A DNA stretch of 64,000 bases from Pelobates cultripes (GCA_933207985.1 OW240916.1:85405870-85469869); one strand, 5' to 3'; shown: positions 1-33,734, counted from the first letter of the stretch. Translations and numbers: made by a program. The notes: generated by a model from the sequence alone, not told the origin.

Positions 1-340
1 ATTTTTCACAACTTACCTGGGGCCTGTCATTTGCCGGTCAAACGCCCAGGAGAGTCTGAAGCTCTTGCATGCAGCATCAGTTGGCTCCCAGAGCTAAACA
101 ATGTTTTTTCACTGTCTTTTAATTGGCTGAGTGTGGCAACTGATTGCTCTCAGGCAGTGGGTTATGTCCTGCACTAGTGGGCCATCTTGGAGCAGAGAGC
201 TTATAGCTCTCTTGGTGGATGTGACTGGTGCCCAGTGGGCCTCAGGTAAGTTGTTAAACTATTTATGAGGGTGCCAGGGCACCTCTACACCATAACGACT
301 ACAATGACCTTGAAGTGGATATGGTGCTTGTAATGTTCCT
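1..340. other. Window-edge sequence, probably the end of a repeat
   Basis: No gene is visible. The last 80 bases (gtgccagggcacctc through ggtgcttgtaatgttcc, then TTAA) resemble the right end of another TTAA-bounded MITE, because tails of the form 'ggtgc...tgttcctttaa' recur in this window. The first 250 bases are unclassified. Confidence 0.3.
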
Positions 341-344
341 TTAA

Positions 345-822
345 AGGACCACTCTAGGCACCCAGACCACTTCAACTTAATGAAGTGGTCTGGGTGCCAG
401 GTCCAGCTAGGATTAACCCTTTTTTTAATAAACATAGCAGTTTCAGAGAAACTGCTATGTTTATGTTGGTTAATCCAGCCTCCAAATCCTCTAGTGGCTG
501 TCTCATTGACAGGCGCTAGAGGCGCTTGCGTGATTCTCACTGTGAAAATCACAGTGAGAACACGCAAGCATCCATAGGAAAGCATTATGAATGCTTTCCT
601 ATGAGACCGGCTGAATGCGCGCGTAGCTCTTGCCGCGCGTGCGCATTCAGCCGAAAGGGGGGAGAGGAGGAGAGCTCCCTGCCCGGCGCTGGAGGAAAGG
701 TAAGTTTAACCCTTTTCCTCTCCCCAGAGCCCGGCGGGAGGGGGGCCGTGAGGGTGGGGGCACCCTCAGGGCACTATAGTGCCAGGAAAACAAGTATGTT
801 TTCCTGGCACTATAGTGGTCCT
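345..822. mobile_element. TTAA-flanked MITE, family A, multi-hairpin copy 1
   Basis: The element is flanked by TTAA at 341-344 and 823-826. Its ends are inverted (AGGACCACT at the left, AGTGGTCCT at the right). It is almost wholly built of consecutive foldbacks: 357-374/381-398 (18-bp perfect stem), 429-444/448-463 (16 bp), about 488-522, about 524-568, 573-586/590-603 (14 bp), 608-620/641-653, and 772-791/798-817 (20-bp perfect stem). It has no coding capacity. TTAA duplication plus TTAAAGG-type ends fits the frog T2/Kolobok MITE group; piggyBac is the alternative. Full or partial relatives lie at 28076, 29190, 40902, 52232, 54596 and 59590. Confidence 0.85.
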
Positions 823-826
823 TTAA

Positions 827-3033
827 GCACCAAAACCATTGCATCTTAATGTAGTAATTTTGGTGCATAGACCCTGTCCCTACTGTCTAACAAATTAAAG
901 CATTGCTATTTGTGAGGAATATTGCTGTGCATGCACATTAGGGTCCTGATCTCACTAGTGAGGTATGCAGAAAAAGCAGTCTCACCAAGACTTTTTATTT
1001 GTTTTATTTATTATGATAATGCTTTAGACAAACCATGCACAGTATACATCTGTTGTTATTTAGGGGTTAAATACCTTATTTGCATAAATATGCATATTTA
1101 CAGTCATCGTTTTGCAAATCACCTCATGTTAAGATTACATAGTAGTAATCCTGTAGTCATTAATTCAGTAAGTCATTAGATTTTTTCGAGAATACTTAAA
1201 GAACAGATAATGGCCTTAACAGACATCAATGTCTTTAATGAAACTTGAACAGCACAAAGGGGAAAATTTTAAAGTGTTGATTTAGGATTGTAAAAGTGAA
1301 GTCCTTAACAGTGGGATGTACGTGCCTTTTACATAGTGATGACCCAAATTTACAACTTTTGTACAACATTACTGATAAATCTCTGTTTGTGACAATACGG
1401 TTTACATCCTCTTCTTGAAGATGAATCCAAACTGGACAGACTTGATGTTCTTTCACCCTTGTTGAGGGTGCTTAGCAATGGCTATTGGTAGCAACGTTTT
1501 GGGTCATGATTTATTATGACCGCATTTAGCCTTCCCAGTGAAGGCTCCCAGACTTTAACTGCTAGATAAGCCATCTGAACAATGGCTAATCCTGCTATCA
1601 GCTGGGGTTTGAAATGTTTGCATCTATGGAATCAGAATTAAGAAAACGCATCAGAGCATATTCTTGGTAGATGTGTGTTTTTTTTTTTTTTTTTTTCTTT
1701 CAGGAAACTTATTTTTGGTGATCCTTTAAACCTGCTCTTCATCATGTGTTACCATACAGTGCAGTATATTTGCATAGTTTGTAAGCCTTGAAAGGGTTAT
1801 TTTCTGTCAGGGATGCCAATGAGTAAAGTGGGTCATTTTGTACAAATGTTTCCATTACACAAGTGAATGCAAGATGTTGTAGTACATGCTTCATAAACAA
1901 TCTTGTTCAAAATACTTAATCTATGAAACTGTCTAGGATTTTATCATCCTATGGCTGCTGTGACTGTCACAAAGTGTTTTACCAGCACATCTTTTGATGG
2001 AGCACTCCTGCTGTCCCTTTAAGAGTGATGTGCTCGTGGACTCCGTACAGGAATGCCAAAAGCAGCAGGCTAGCCCTGGGGAGGGAGGTGGGGGGGGATA
2101 GGATTGTAGTGATTGCAGGATCAGGCGGTGTCAGTGTCACTGGAAGGGGTTAACGCCACTCGCAGCTTGTTGTTTGGAACCAGTTCAGGCTGGTTTTCCA
2201 GAAAGTGCTTTTGTGTCTCCAACAGCATCCTGGGAAAATTTTAAGAGTAAGGTCACGTGGGGACTTATGATGTTAGGACGCAATCCCACCTGGGGCGTAG
2301 CGAAGACTCTACCCCCTTCCCATTACATTAGAAGTTGTACCAAAAGATTTAGTGGTTATAACACCAATGCATACATTTGTGTTGCTGGGGTTGTCATATA
2401 ATTAATGGTATTTATGCTTTTTAGTATATACTGACACATTCGACAGTCATAAACACACCCATCTTGTTTTCATCTTTAGTGTAATAAAATATTTGATATT
2501 TTATTTTTTAAATTTCTCTCCTCCCCCCCCCCCCTTTAGACACACAACTTATTGTTTGCCCTCCAAGTATTTAACAGAGGCTTGATTACTTGTATACATT
2601 TTTCTTCTACTTTTTCCTTGCCATGTATCCTGTACCACCTCTTTTGAGCTTAATTTCAGTCACTCCACTGGTGTTTCTTTATAGTACTTCCTGTTAAACA
2701 GTTTTTAAAGGGGGGAGTTAGAGATGTTTTTTGTTTTCCCCTTACTTCTTTGTCTTTCCGATTTCTGGCCTTCTTTATGCTTGATGGGGCTCATGTTGCT
2801 GATATTCTGTCTAGATTTTCAGACTGCTATTTTAAGTTTGTGTTCTGACTTATTTTCCAGTAGGTGACAATTTTTTTATTTTTAATATTACAAGTAAACT
2901 CTAGTGTTGTGTATGAAATGTGTTTTTACTGTGTGTACAGTTTAGTTTAGGTAAATAGCCATGGAACGATTTTCAAACATTTAAATTAGTGACAATGTAC
3001 ATCCACTGTTTGATAAAATATTCTGTCTCGTAG
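827..3033. other. Upstream or 5' intronic sequence of GATAD2A
   Basis: No exon, RNA gene or strong promoter can be supported. Bases 827-880 contain a small foldback (gcaccaaaaccattgc ... gtagtaattttggtgc). Homopolymer T or C tracts lie near 1677-1697 and 2524-2534. The start codon of GATAD2A lies in an exon with a clear 3' splice site, so at least one 5' untranslated exon and the promoter must lie upstream, either here or outside the window. Confidence 0.4.
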
Positions 3034-3045
3034 CTTACCACCACA

Positions 3046-25413
<22,368 letters not shown>

Positions 25414-27716
25414 TGAATGCCGTAGTGACAGAAAAACCAGACACACAAATAACATGCGCAAACCCAGAGAACGTGAGAGAAACTAAAAGAGGACAGTTTT
25501 CCCTGCACTGTATCCCTCCCATTTCCCACCTTCCACCGTGCATTGAAGGACGGCCCTATTCCACTACCCTCCCATTCCTGCTCCTATTTATACCACCAGT
25601 TCTTCTGCAGATGGGAATCTGGGTAGCACTATTTCAAAGGTGTGGCAGCATTCCAGAGAAATCGTGCACAGGAATATCGCAGGATTTAATTTTTTTTTCC
25701 TCCTTTTCCCAAACTCCTCTTGACCTTTAAAAAAAAAAAAAAAAAAGCGAAAAAAAATACTTTTTATGCCTCTGGGTAGACTTGGCTTACATCTTCAAAT
25801 TCTTTACTATTTCTTATTTTAAATGGTGTATTTTTCACCCTCAATCTCTCTCTCCTCTCCTCTCCCCGCTTTAAAATGTTAAGTCCTTTTAATAGACAAA
25901 TAAGTGCTTTACCCCCTTTCCAATCTCTAAAAGAGGCAAAGTTCTCAATTCCTGGAGCATGGTTTTGAGGGTGTAACTGGATTGATCTTAATTTTCTTTT
26001 TTTCTTCTTTTTGTTTCCGCATGGTTAAATAAATCAGGTCCACTTCCGATTTTTGGAGGCACAAATCCAGTCGGAACAAAGAATTTGTTGAACACAACAA
26101 ATATAGATATAGATATATATATATATATAAATATATACATACAAAGTTTATGCCCCATCTTGGCCTTTTCTACGGACTGTGCAGTAACATTGAATTCTAC
26201 ACCTTAAGAAGAATATCGTAATGAAGAGGATAGAACATTTTGTATTTCCTCTAAAACCTGTTTAGCTTGATTATTAAAAAATTTTTCTCTTCATTGGACG
26301 CAATTTGTGAAGACTTAGAGGACAAAATGGTGATTGGGAGGTTTATATGTTAACCCCCACTCTGTTTCTTTAGGAAGAAAATGCTGCATTATTCCAAAAT
26401 GTGGTTTTCAAAATATTTTCTACAACCCCCATTACACCTCTCAGTGCACATATAACAAGGGAGCAAAGTTGGGACAGTCTTACATTTTTCATCAAATTCC
26501 TTGCATCATTGTATTCTCATGTTCCATATTCCAACAGTGCTTCCTCCCTGCTCTCTGCAAAATCATGTTGCTATTTAAGGCAAAGGGAGATGGAGGAAAA
26601 ATAAATGAATAAAAAAAAAATTAAAGTTAATAAACATGAAATCCTCACTTCCCTTATAAAAATGTTAATTTTAATCCTTTCTGTTGTGTTGATATAAATG
26701 TTTAGATACTTTTTTGATATATGCAGTTGCTTAGGCTTTTTTGGGGGGGGGTAGGGAGGAGGTAAGGGCATTTTTTTCTGTCTAAAAAAAAAAGTATAGA
26801 ATTTAAACTTGACTTTTTTGCGTGTGTGTGTGTGTGTGTATGATAAGATAGACAGGGTGAGAGAATATTATATATACATATATTTTATTTTTTCCCCAAT
26901 TCGTCAATGGATGGCTATTTTTAGGGGAGGATTTAGATGACCACAATTTGTCATTCTCCCTACCCTTTATATGTGTGCAGAGATGAGCATTTGTTTCACA
27001 TCATATTCTTGGGAGTTTTTTTTTGTTTTTTTTAAATCCCCTATTTTTTTTTTTTCTGCAATAGGGTGCCCAGGTATTGAAATCTATGCAGGCAATATCC
27101 AATATTTTATGTGATATTCAATTTCTGAGTGCCGTATTGCATTTTCTTGGCCCTTCAGATATAAATATATATTATATTTTTTATTTTATTTTAAATACAT
27201 GGGTGCATTGCCAGAAACATTAAACATTTCCTTTCATTCCTCCTCTCTCTGTATTCCTAAAAACATATTTATACCTTAACTTTCCAAACTTCCTTAAAAG
27301 GGGAAAAATTGGTTCTGCTGGTCAAAAGGACAGCTTCCCCTTTCTCATGGACCGAATTCTATAGCCTATTATACATGCACTCTGGTGGCCATTTTGTTTC
27401 TTTGCCAAGTCCCTCAGTCCTTCAACTTGAGGAGTCCAACGGTTTGGGAAATTAAGAATTATTTACACATTTTTAAATCCTTCCACAGCTGTCTCCTTCC
27501 TAACCTCGTGCAAGAGGACTAATACTAGAGTGCATTTTTTGATTGCACATCTAGCTGTATGGGTGCAGTATTGCAACTCTGTGGGGAAATAGTGTGTGCC
27601 TGCCAGAGTGCGTGGTTATTTGGGATTCTCCATCACTGATAGAACTAGCAGTTTCTATTTAATCACACTGGCCAGAAACGCATTTCTGAATAATATTAAT
27701 AAATAACTAAGCCAAC
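25414..27716 (+). other. GATAD2A: Probable GATAD2A 3' untranslated region with several poly(A) signals
   Basis: The sequence after the stop stays free of recognised transposons for 2.3 kb, as expected for a long 3'UTR. AATAAA occurs at 26028-26033, 26600-26605, 26608-26613, 26629-26634 and 27698-27703, so alternative 3' ends are possible. A run of A at 25728-25746, AT-rich tract at 26101-26140 and GT tract at 26822-26840 lie within. The true end is inferred. Confidence 0.5.
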
Positions 27717-27857
27717 CTGCCTCTCGTCTCTTTATTTCGTGGGTGATGTAATGACTCGAATAACACCAAACGTAAAGACTCTTTTGGTAAGTAAAGGAAT
27801 GCTGCAAATTTTTAAACTGTGTTTACCTTGAAAGTCTCCCTCACAGTGCTGGCAGGT

Positions 27858-29185
27858 TTTAAAGTGAGACTGTAGTCTCCAAAAAAACGTTTAGCTTAAT
27901 GAAGCCGTATAGATCATGCCCCTGCAGTCTATATGCTCAATTCTCTGCCATTTAGGCGTTAAATCACCTTGTTAATGCAGCCTTAGTCACAGCTTCCTGG
28001 TTGTGACTTACACTTCCTCTAAAGAGTTATTTAATAATTACACTTTTATTTCAAATTTTGCTTAAAGGACCACTATAGTGCCAGGAAAACATACTTGTTT
28101 TCCTGGCTCTATAGGGTCCTTGGGGGCCCCTTTCCTGCCGGGTTGAATGGGGAGGAAGGGTTTAAACACTTACCTTTTTCCAGCGCCGGGCTCTCTCAGC
28201 GCTAGGGAATCTCCTCCTTCTGCCGTCATCGGCTGAATGCGCAAGCGCATTCAGCCAGTCTCATAGGAAAGCATTCTCAATGCTTTCCTATGGATGGCAG
28301 CGTCTTCTCACTGAAAATCAGTGAGAATCGCGGAAGCGCCTCTAGCGGCTGTCAATGAGACAGCCACTAGAGGCTGGATTAACCCATTTGTAAACATAGC
28401 AGTTTCTCTGAAACTGTTTACAGCAAAAAGGGTTAATCCTAGAGGGACCTGGCACCCAGACCACTTCATTAAGCTGGTGAGTAGCATCATTACCTTCAGG
28501 CTTTTTGCTGTATACATCCTCTTTTCAGAGAAAATTCAGTGTTCACATTACAGCCTAGTGATAACGTCACTGGCCACTCCTCAGATGGCTGTTGGAGATC
28601 CTTCCTGGATCATGGCTGCCTAAAATGCATCCAAACATTCACTATCTCCTCCCTCTGTATTCAGACACTGAACTTTCCTCATAGAGATTCATGGATTCAA
28701 TTTATCTCTGAGGAGATGCTGATTGGCCAGGGCTGTGTTTGAATCATGCTGGCTCTGCCCCTGATCTGCCTTCTTGTCAGTCAATCCTACAGGGAAGCAT
28801 TGTGATTGAGTAGGCTAGATGGTAGTTTTAACACTATAGGGTCAGGAATACATGTTTGTTCCTGACCCTATAGTGATCCTTTAACTTAGAATTTCTTATC
28901 TCCTGCTCTGTTAATAGCTTGTTAGACCCTGCAGTAGCCTCCTGTGTGTAATTAAAGAGCAGGAGATAAACTTTTAAATTGAAAAGAAAACCGTTTGAAT
29001 GAAAATATGTATATTCCTTCTGCCCCCCGCCCCCCCATGCAGGTTGTCAGCCATACCATAGACCGAAACAAAACTGATTTAACTCTTAAATAGCAGAGAA
29101 TTAAGTAGTGACACGACTGAGGCATCACCTATGCACTAAAACTGCTATGTTGAGCTAAAGTTGTTTTTGTGTATATAGTGTTCCT
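27858..29185. mobile_element. MITE family C, interrupted by a hybrid MITE
   Basis: Left arm 27858-28071 ('gactgtagtctcc', 'tatagatcatgcccctgcag', 'caattctctgccatttagg') and right arm 28881-29185 ('aaatagcagagaattaag', 'aaaactgctatg', 'gtatatagtgttcc', TTAA) are the two halves of the family also found at 53963-54492 and 55889-56387. The middle is the separate insertion 28076-28880. Confidence 0.65.
28076..28880. mobile_element. Hybrid MITE: family A left half joined to family B right half
   Basis: TTAA at 28072-28075 and 28881-28884. The left half (to about 28475) is family A in reverse, with its serial foldbacks, through 'gacccagaccacttcattaagctgg'; the right half ('gagtagcatcattaccttcagg' onward to 'gtcaggaatacatg...cctgaccctatagtgatcct') is family B in reverse relative to 57187. 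One TTAA pair encloses both. Confidence 0.7.
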
Positions 29186-29189
29186 TTAA

Positions 29190-29466
29190 AGGACCACTAT
29201 AGTGCCAGGAAAACACTATTTTTTTCATAATGCTTTCCTATGGACTCTGGCGTCTTCTCACTGTGATTTTCACAGTGAGAAGCACACAAACGCCTCTAGC
29301 GGCTGTCAATGAGACAGCCACTAGAGGCTTTAGAGGTTAGATTAACCCATTTATAAACATAGCAGTTTCATATAAAAAAAAAAAAAAAAAAAGGTTAATC
29401 CTAGAGGGACCTGACACCCAGACCACTTCATTAAGCTGAAGTGGTCTGGGTGCCTAGAGTGGTCCT
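29190..29466. mobile_element. TTAA-flanked MITE, family A, internally shortened copy
   Basis: TTAA at 29186-29189 and 29467-29470. It starts AGGACCACTATAGTGCC and ends GGGTGCCTAGAGTGGTCCT. The large foldback after the left end is truncated, and an A-run (about 29371-29389) replaces part of a hairpin. Confidence 0.8.
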
Positions 29467-29470
29467 TTAA

Positions 29471-29729
29471 TCACTGCAAACTGCACATTAGATAGTATGG
29501 TCCCAGCCAGAGAGGAGCTCCAGGTATCGAGTGATACCAGGGTCTGCCTGGTGTGAAAGGCCATTAGGCCGCTCCTCTCTGCTCCCCCTACCGCCCCTGA
29601 ACAGCCATGTGATAAGGAATTCTTTCTGGCAAGAGGGGGTGTGGCTAAGGAGGCAGGCTTATATTATTAAAGGACAACATTTACTTTCAAACTCTTTTCT
29701 ATTTTTTTTAATTTTTTTTTTTTTAAGTA
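29471..29729. other. Spacer between MITE and Tc1 element
   Basis: Unclassified sequence ending in a T-rich stretch (29700-29724) next to the TA target of the Tc1 element. Confidence 0.5.
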
Positions 29730-29731
29730 TA

Positions 29732-31285
29732 CAGGGAGTACAGAATTATTAGGCAAATGAGTATTTTGACCACATCATCCTCTTTATGCATGTTGTCTTA
29801 CTCCAAGCTGTATAGGCTCGAAAGCCTACTACCAATTAAGCATATTAGGTGATGTGCATCTCTGTAATGAGAAGGGGTGTGGTCTAATGACATCAACACC
29901 CTATATCAGGTGTGCATAATTATTAGGCAACTTCCTTTCCTTTGGCAAAATGGGTCAAAAGAAGGACTTGACAGGCTCAGAAAAGTCAAAAATAGTGAGA
30001 TATCTTGCAGAGGGATGCAGCACTCTTAAAATTGCAAAGCTTCTGAAGCGTGATCATCGAACAATCAAGCGTTTCATTCAAAATAGTCAACAGGGTCGCA
30101 AGAAGCGTGTGGAAAAACCAAGGCGCAAAATAACTGCCCATGAACTGAGAAAAGTCAAGCGTGCAGCTGCCACGATGCCACTTGCCACCAGTTTGGCCAT
30201 ATTTCAGAGCTGCAACATCACTGGAGTGCCCAAAAGCACAAGGTGTGCAATACTCAGAGACATGGCCAAGGTAAGAAAGGCTGAAAGACGACCACCACTG
30301 AACAAGACACACAAGCTGAAACGTCAAGACTGGGCCAAGAAATATCTCAAGACTGATTTTTCTAAGGTTTTATGGACTGATGAAATGAGAGTGAGTCTTG
30401 ATGGGCCAGATGGATGGGCCCGTGGCTGGATTGGTAAAGGGCAGAGAGCTCCAGTCCGACTCAGACGCCAGCAAGGTGGAGGTGGAGTACTGGTTTGGGC
30501 TGGTATCATCAAAGATGAGCTTGTGGGGCCTTTTCGGGTTGAGGATGGAGTCAAGCTCAACTCCCAGTCCTACTGCCAGTTCCTGGAAGACACCTTCTTC
30601 AAGCAGTGGTACAGGAAGAAGTCTGCATCCTTCAAGAAAAACATGATTTTCATGCAGGACAATGCTCCATCACACGCGTCCAAGTACTCCACAGCGTGGC
30701 TGGCAAGAAAGGGTATAAAAGAAGAAAATCTAATGACATGGCCTCCTTGTTCACCTGATCTGAACCCCATTGAGAACCTGTGGTCCATCATCAAATGTGA
30801 GATTTACAAGGAGGGAAAACAGTACACCTCTCTGAACAGTGTCTGGGAGGCTGTGGTTGCTGCTGCACGCAATGTTGATGGTGAACAGATCAAAACACTG
30901 ACAGAACCCATGGATGGCAGGCTTTTGAGTGTCCTTGCAAAGAAAGGTGGCTATATTGGTCACTGATTTGTTTTTGTTTTGTTTTTGAATGTCAGAAATG
31001 TATATTTGTGAATGTTGAGATGTTATATTGGTTTCACTGGTAATAATAAATAATTGAAATGGGTATATATTTTTTTTGTTAAGTTGCCTAATAATTATGC
31101 ACAGTAATAGTCACCTGCACACACAGATATCCCCCTAACATAGCTATAACTAAAAACAAACTAAAAACTACTTCCAAAAATATTCAGCTTTGATATTAAT
31201 GAGTTTTTTGGGTTCATTGAGAACATGGTTGTTGTTCAATAATAAAATTAATCCTCAAAAATACAACTTGCCTAATAATTCCCTG
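29732..31285 (+). mobile_element. Apparently complete Tc1-family (DD37E) DNA transposon
   Basis: TA target duplications sit at 29730-29731 and 31286-31287. The left end reads CAGGGAGTACAGAATTATTA; the right end is its inverse but lacks a 7-base piece. ATTATTAGGCAA motifs recur inward at both ends ('gcataattattaggcaactt' at 29914-29933 and its inverse at 31081-31100), an IR/DR arrangement with two sites per end. One uninterrupted transposase gene lies between. Its transposase spacing (DD37E) fits the TRT group of vertebrate Tc1 elements known for horizontal transfer. Confidence 0.92.
29950..30966 (+). CDS. Tc1-family transposase, DD37E, intact 338-residue frame
   Basis: The enzyme cuts and rejoins its own element at TA sites. 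The N-terminal part (1-60) carries a helix-turn-helix (about 10-45: SEKSKIVRYLAEGCSTLKIA...RTIKRF) followed by a basic linker. The catalytic core holds D144 (VLWTDEM), D237 (IFMQDNAPSH) and E275 (SPDLNPIENLW), with 37 residues between the last two, so DD37E rather than the DD34E of classic Tc1. There are no stops or frameshifts, and the length is normal for the group. It starts 8 bases after the inner direct-repeat region's 'cctttggcaaa' and ends 319 bases before the right terminus. Intactness suggests a recent insertion. Confidence 0.95.
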   Translation: MGQKKDLTGSEKSKIVRYLAEGCSTLKIAKLLKRDHRTIKRFIQNSQQGRKKRVEKPRRKITAHELRKVKRAAATMPLATSLAIFQSCNITGVPKSTRCAILRDMAKVRKAERRPPLNKTHKLKRQDWAKKYLKTDFSKVLWTDEMRVSLDGPDGWARGWIGKGQRAPVRLRRQQGGGGVLVWAGIIKDELVGPFRVEDGVKLNSQSYCQFLEDTFFKQWYRKKSASFKKNMIFMQDNAPSHASKYSTAWLARKGIKEENLMTWPPCSPDLNPIENLWSIIKCEIYKEGKQYTSLNSVWEAVVAAARNVDGEQIKTLTEPMDGRLLSVLAKKGGYIGH

Positions 31286-31289
31286 TATG

Positions 31290-31990
31290 TGAAGAAAACT
31301 AGAAATCCACATCCCCACCTTTAGTATATAACCGGATCCTTTAGCATACATACACCTTGAGTCAGCTGTGTTTGAAAACCAACAATCTCTATGGTATTCC
31401 CTGCTTGTGTCCAGGAAGTGAAGCCGAGATGACCATAGAGAACTGTCGGTTTTCAAACTGTCTGACCAAAAATGCAGGTGTATATATTGCTGAAGGATCC
31501 ATTACATCCGAACGGTAGAAAGGAGTTGTTGATTGATTTTTTTTTTTTTTTTCAATATTTTTCATTGGGGGTAGGGAAGAAAAAAAAAAAAAAACCTTAG
31601 TTGTTCTCCAACTCATTAAGGCTGGCGGGCATTCCTAAACGCCGCAAGGCGCCAAAGAACATCCCCACCGTCCTGGGGATTTACCGGGTCCCAGACGAAC
31701 CCAAACCGCTGGTTGCGATCCTGGGGACTATATCTCATGGGGTAGTTTTCATTCCTGGGCTGCCATATGGATTCCAAGGCAGCATAACCAATTTGGCAAA
31801 TGTCAATGTGTATAAACTGGAAAAATTTAACGTTCTATTTTACCCTGTAACTTTCCAAAAAGGGACACTATAGAGAGTCTCTCTACCCATAGAAAATAAT
31901 TGAATCAATCAGGGGAGGTGGCAAATCCAGTCAAGTGACTCATTGCACCACCGAATCAGCTCACCATCCATGCCCAGACTAACACTGACA
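31290..31990. repeat. Intergenic repeat fragments
   Basis: 31736-31870 ('ggggtagttttcattcctgggctgccatatgg', 'aaaaatttaac', 'gtaactttccaaaa') parallels 49282-49400 of the element at 48521. T and A homopolymers at 31540-31552 and 31579-31594. The open frame 31601-31873 lies in this repeat and shows no domain. Confidence 0.5.
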
Positions 31991-33130
31991 GACACCAGTG
32001 CCATCTTAACCTTATGGGCCCCTGGGCAAAGCAGTGCACTGGGGCCCTGCCTACACAGCTCATAGGAATAAAAACTTAAATTATAGATACAATTAAGCTT
32101 TTATATATCAGTACCTCCAACAAATGCCATACAATACATACACAGACTGCTAAATACACATACAGACTGCTGAGTACACACAGACTGCTGAATACACAAG
32201 GGGTGCAGTGTGGGGGTGTATGTGTATGTGTATGTTACAAAGTTTGAGGGGTGCAGGTACAAATATTAAGTAAACATCTCTATGTCCCCACCCCCTTACC
32301 CTTCTTCTTACCTTTGGTGAAAGAAGGAGGGGACACAGCCAGCCCTGGTGGTCCAGTTGTGAGTTCTGTACCGCCTGCATCTTGTCTGGCTGCAGGCTGT
32401 CTCCTGTCCCCCTGTACACAGAATGCGGTGTGGAGCATTGCCATGGTAATGCGCAGCAATGCTCCTCCTGCAAGCAGATTGTGTGGAGCAATCTGCATTA
32501 CAGGTTGGCCTCTCCTGCAGCCCTGGGTCCTAGCTCCCTCTCAACGATCGAAGGGAGATCTCCCTCACTGGCCCAAGGGGACCCACAGCCAGAAAACAGG
32601 GCCGCCTCCCCCATAGGATCTCCCCTGTCAGCTGGGCAGCGTGGTGGGGTCCCCGGGCTACTGCCCAACATGCCTATGCGGAAAGACGGCCCTGACGCAC
32701 ACACACTCACAAATTAATTTTATTCCTTGTTGCTCCTACCTTTAGGAGTCCTCTCCCCGGGGTCCAGTGGCTTTCATGATCTTCCTGCTCCCTCGCACTG
32801 TTTAGAGATGCGGGCCGGAATGACCAGAAAGGGCACGCAAGGGAGCAGGAAGAGAGTCAGCGCTCCCTCGCCGCCACCTGCCTCCTTCATCAGCCAGCCA
32901 GTATATTGCTGCAGAGTAGGCACCTGCCACCTGGTACAAGCAGGTGCCTACTCTGCCTTGCTACGGGGGCGCCCTTAGGTGACCTGCTGGCAACCTGCTG
33001 GGCTCCCTGTGACAGGGCATCAGCCTGCTCCGCGCGGCAACCACACCTGGGTGCGGTGCGCCCACCCAGGATTGGCCCTGCAGCGGCTGTTTTTCATATT
33101 ATTTAGGGTGGCCTGGGGGGCAATAGCCTC
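31991..33130. mobile_element. Probable non-autonomous DNA transposon remains (GC-rich)
   Basis: The left part begins 'cagtgccatcttaaccttatgggcccctggg' and the right part ends 'cctccctgggccagcccgcccctg', both resembling hAT-type terminal blocks but not obviously each other. A perfect 15-bp foldback, AGAGTAGGCACCTGC/GCAGGTGCCTACTCT, lies at about 32914-32956. Overlapping open frames reflect GC content only. Confidence 0.35.
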
Positions 33131-33139
33131 CCTGGGCCA

Positions 33140-33392
33140 GCCCGCCCCTGATCAAAATGAGGAAAGTTCAGTGTCTCCATGCAAGGGTGGAGAAACTGAA
33201 TGGCAATACTGCTTACTCTGCAGCACTGCCGCACTAAGCACCTCTAGCAGCCATCTGAGGAGTGGCCAGTGGAGTTATCCCTAGGCTGTAATGTAAACAC
33301 TGCATTTTCTCTGAAAAGACAGTGTTGATTGTAAAAAGCCTGAAGGGAATGCTTCTACTCACCAGAATAAATGCAACAGGGTCCCTTTAATT
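33140..33392. mobile_element. MITE family B fragment
   Basis: 'gaggaaagttcagtgtctcc', 'agcagccatctgaggagtggccagt', 'gaagggaatgcttctactcaccagaa' and 'agggtccctttaa' match the right 250 bases of the copy at 57187-57747. Confidence 0.7.
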
Positions 33393-33610
33393 TCTCACAT
33401 TTTCTTGGATTTTATTCATGTAAAATTGTTACTTGTATAAATATTTGATGTAAAACAAAAGCCGTTTTCTCCTGAACAAAATAATATATAGTAAGTATAG
33501 GTGCACTTCACATGAAAGAGGTGAATTATTGTTGTACAGACCTATAGTAAAATTCCAGGTTTTGTTTTTGGATCAGAACGTACAATTGCTGTTGTCCTTA
33601 AGGGGTTAAG
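33393..33610. repeat. Terminal part of the CTTAAGGGGTTAA repeat
   Basis: From 'ctcacattttcttgg' to 'tccttaaggggttaag' the block aligns by eye with 49540-49768, including 'tcctgaacaaaataatatatagtaag' and 'gaaagaggtga'. It is followed by an (AT)25 tract at about 33678-33728. Confidence 0.65.
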
Positions 33611-33674
33611 CATGAAATCCCAGCTGCTCTTTGTGAAGACAGCAATGCTAAACAATGGTTTTTTTTTTATCTTC

Positions 33675-33677
<3 letters not shown>

Positions 33678-33728
<51 letters not shown>
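33678..33728. repeat. (AT)n microsatellite
   Basis: About 25 uninterrupted TA units. Confidence 0.95.

Positions 33729-33734
<6 letters not shown>

Noticed and set aside
25414..25730. Open frame starting before and continuing past the GATAD2A stop
   Set aside because: It is a different frame crossing the 3'UTR; the true frame ends at TAA 25411-25413 after the conserved C-terminus.
30398..30646. Overlapping frames in both strands of the Tc1 transposase
   Set aside because: They are shadows of the 338-residue transposase frame, without their own motifs.
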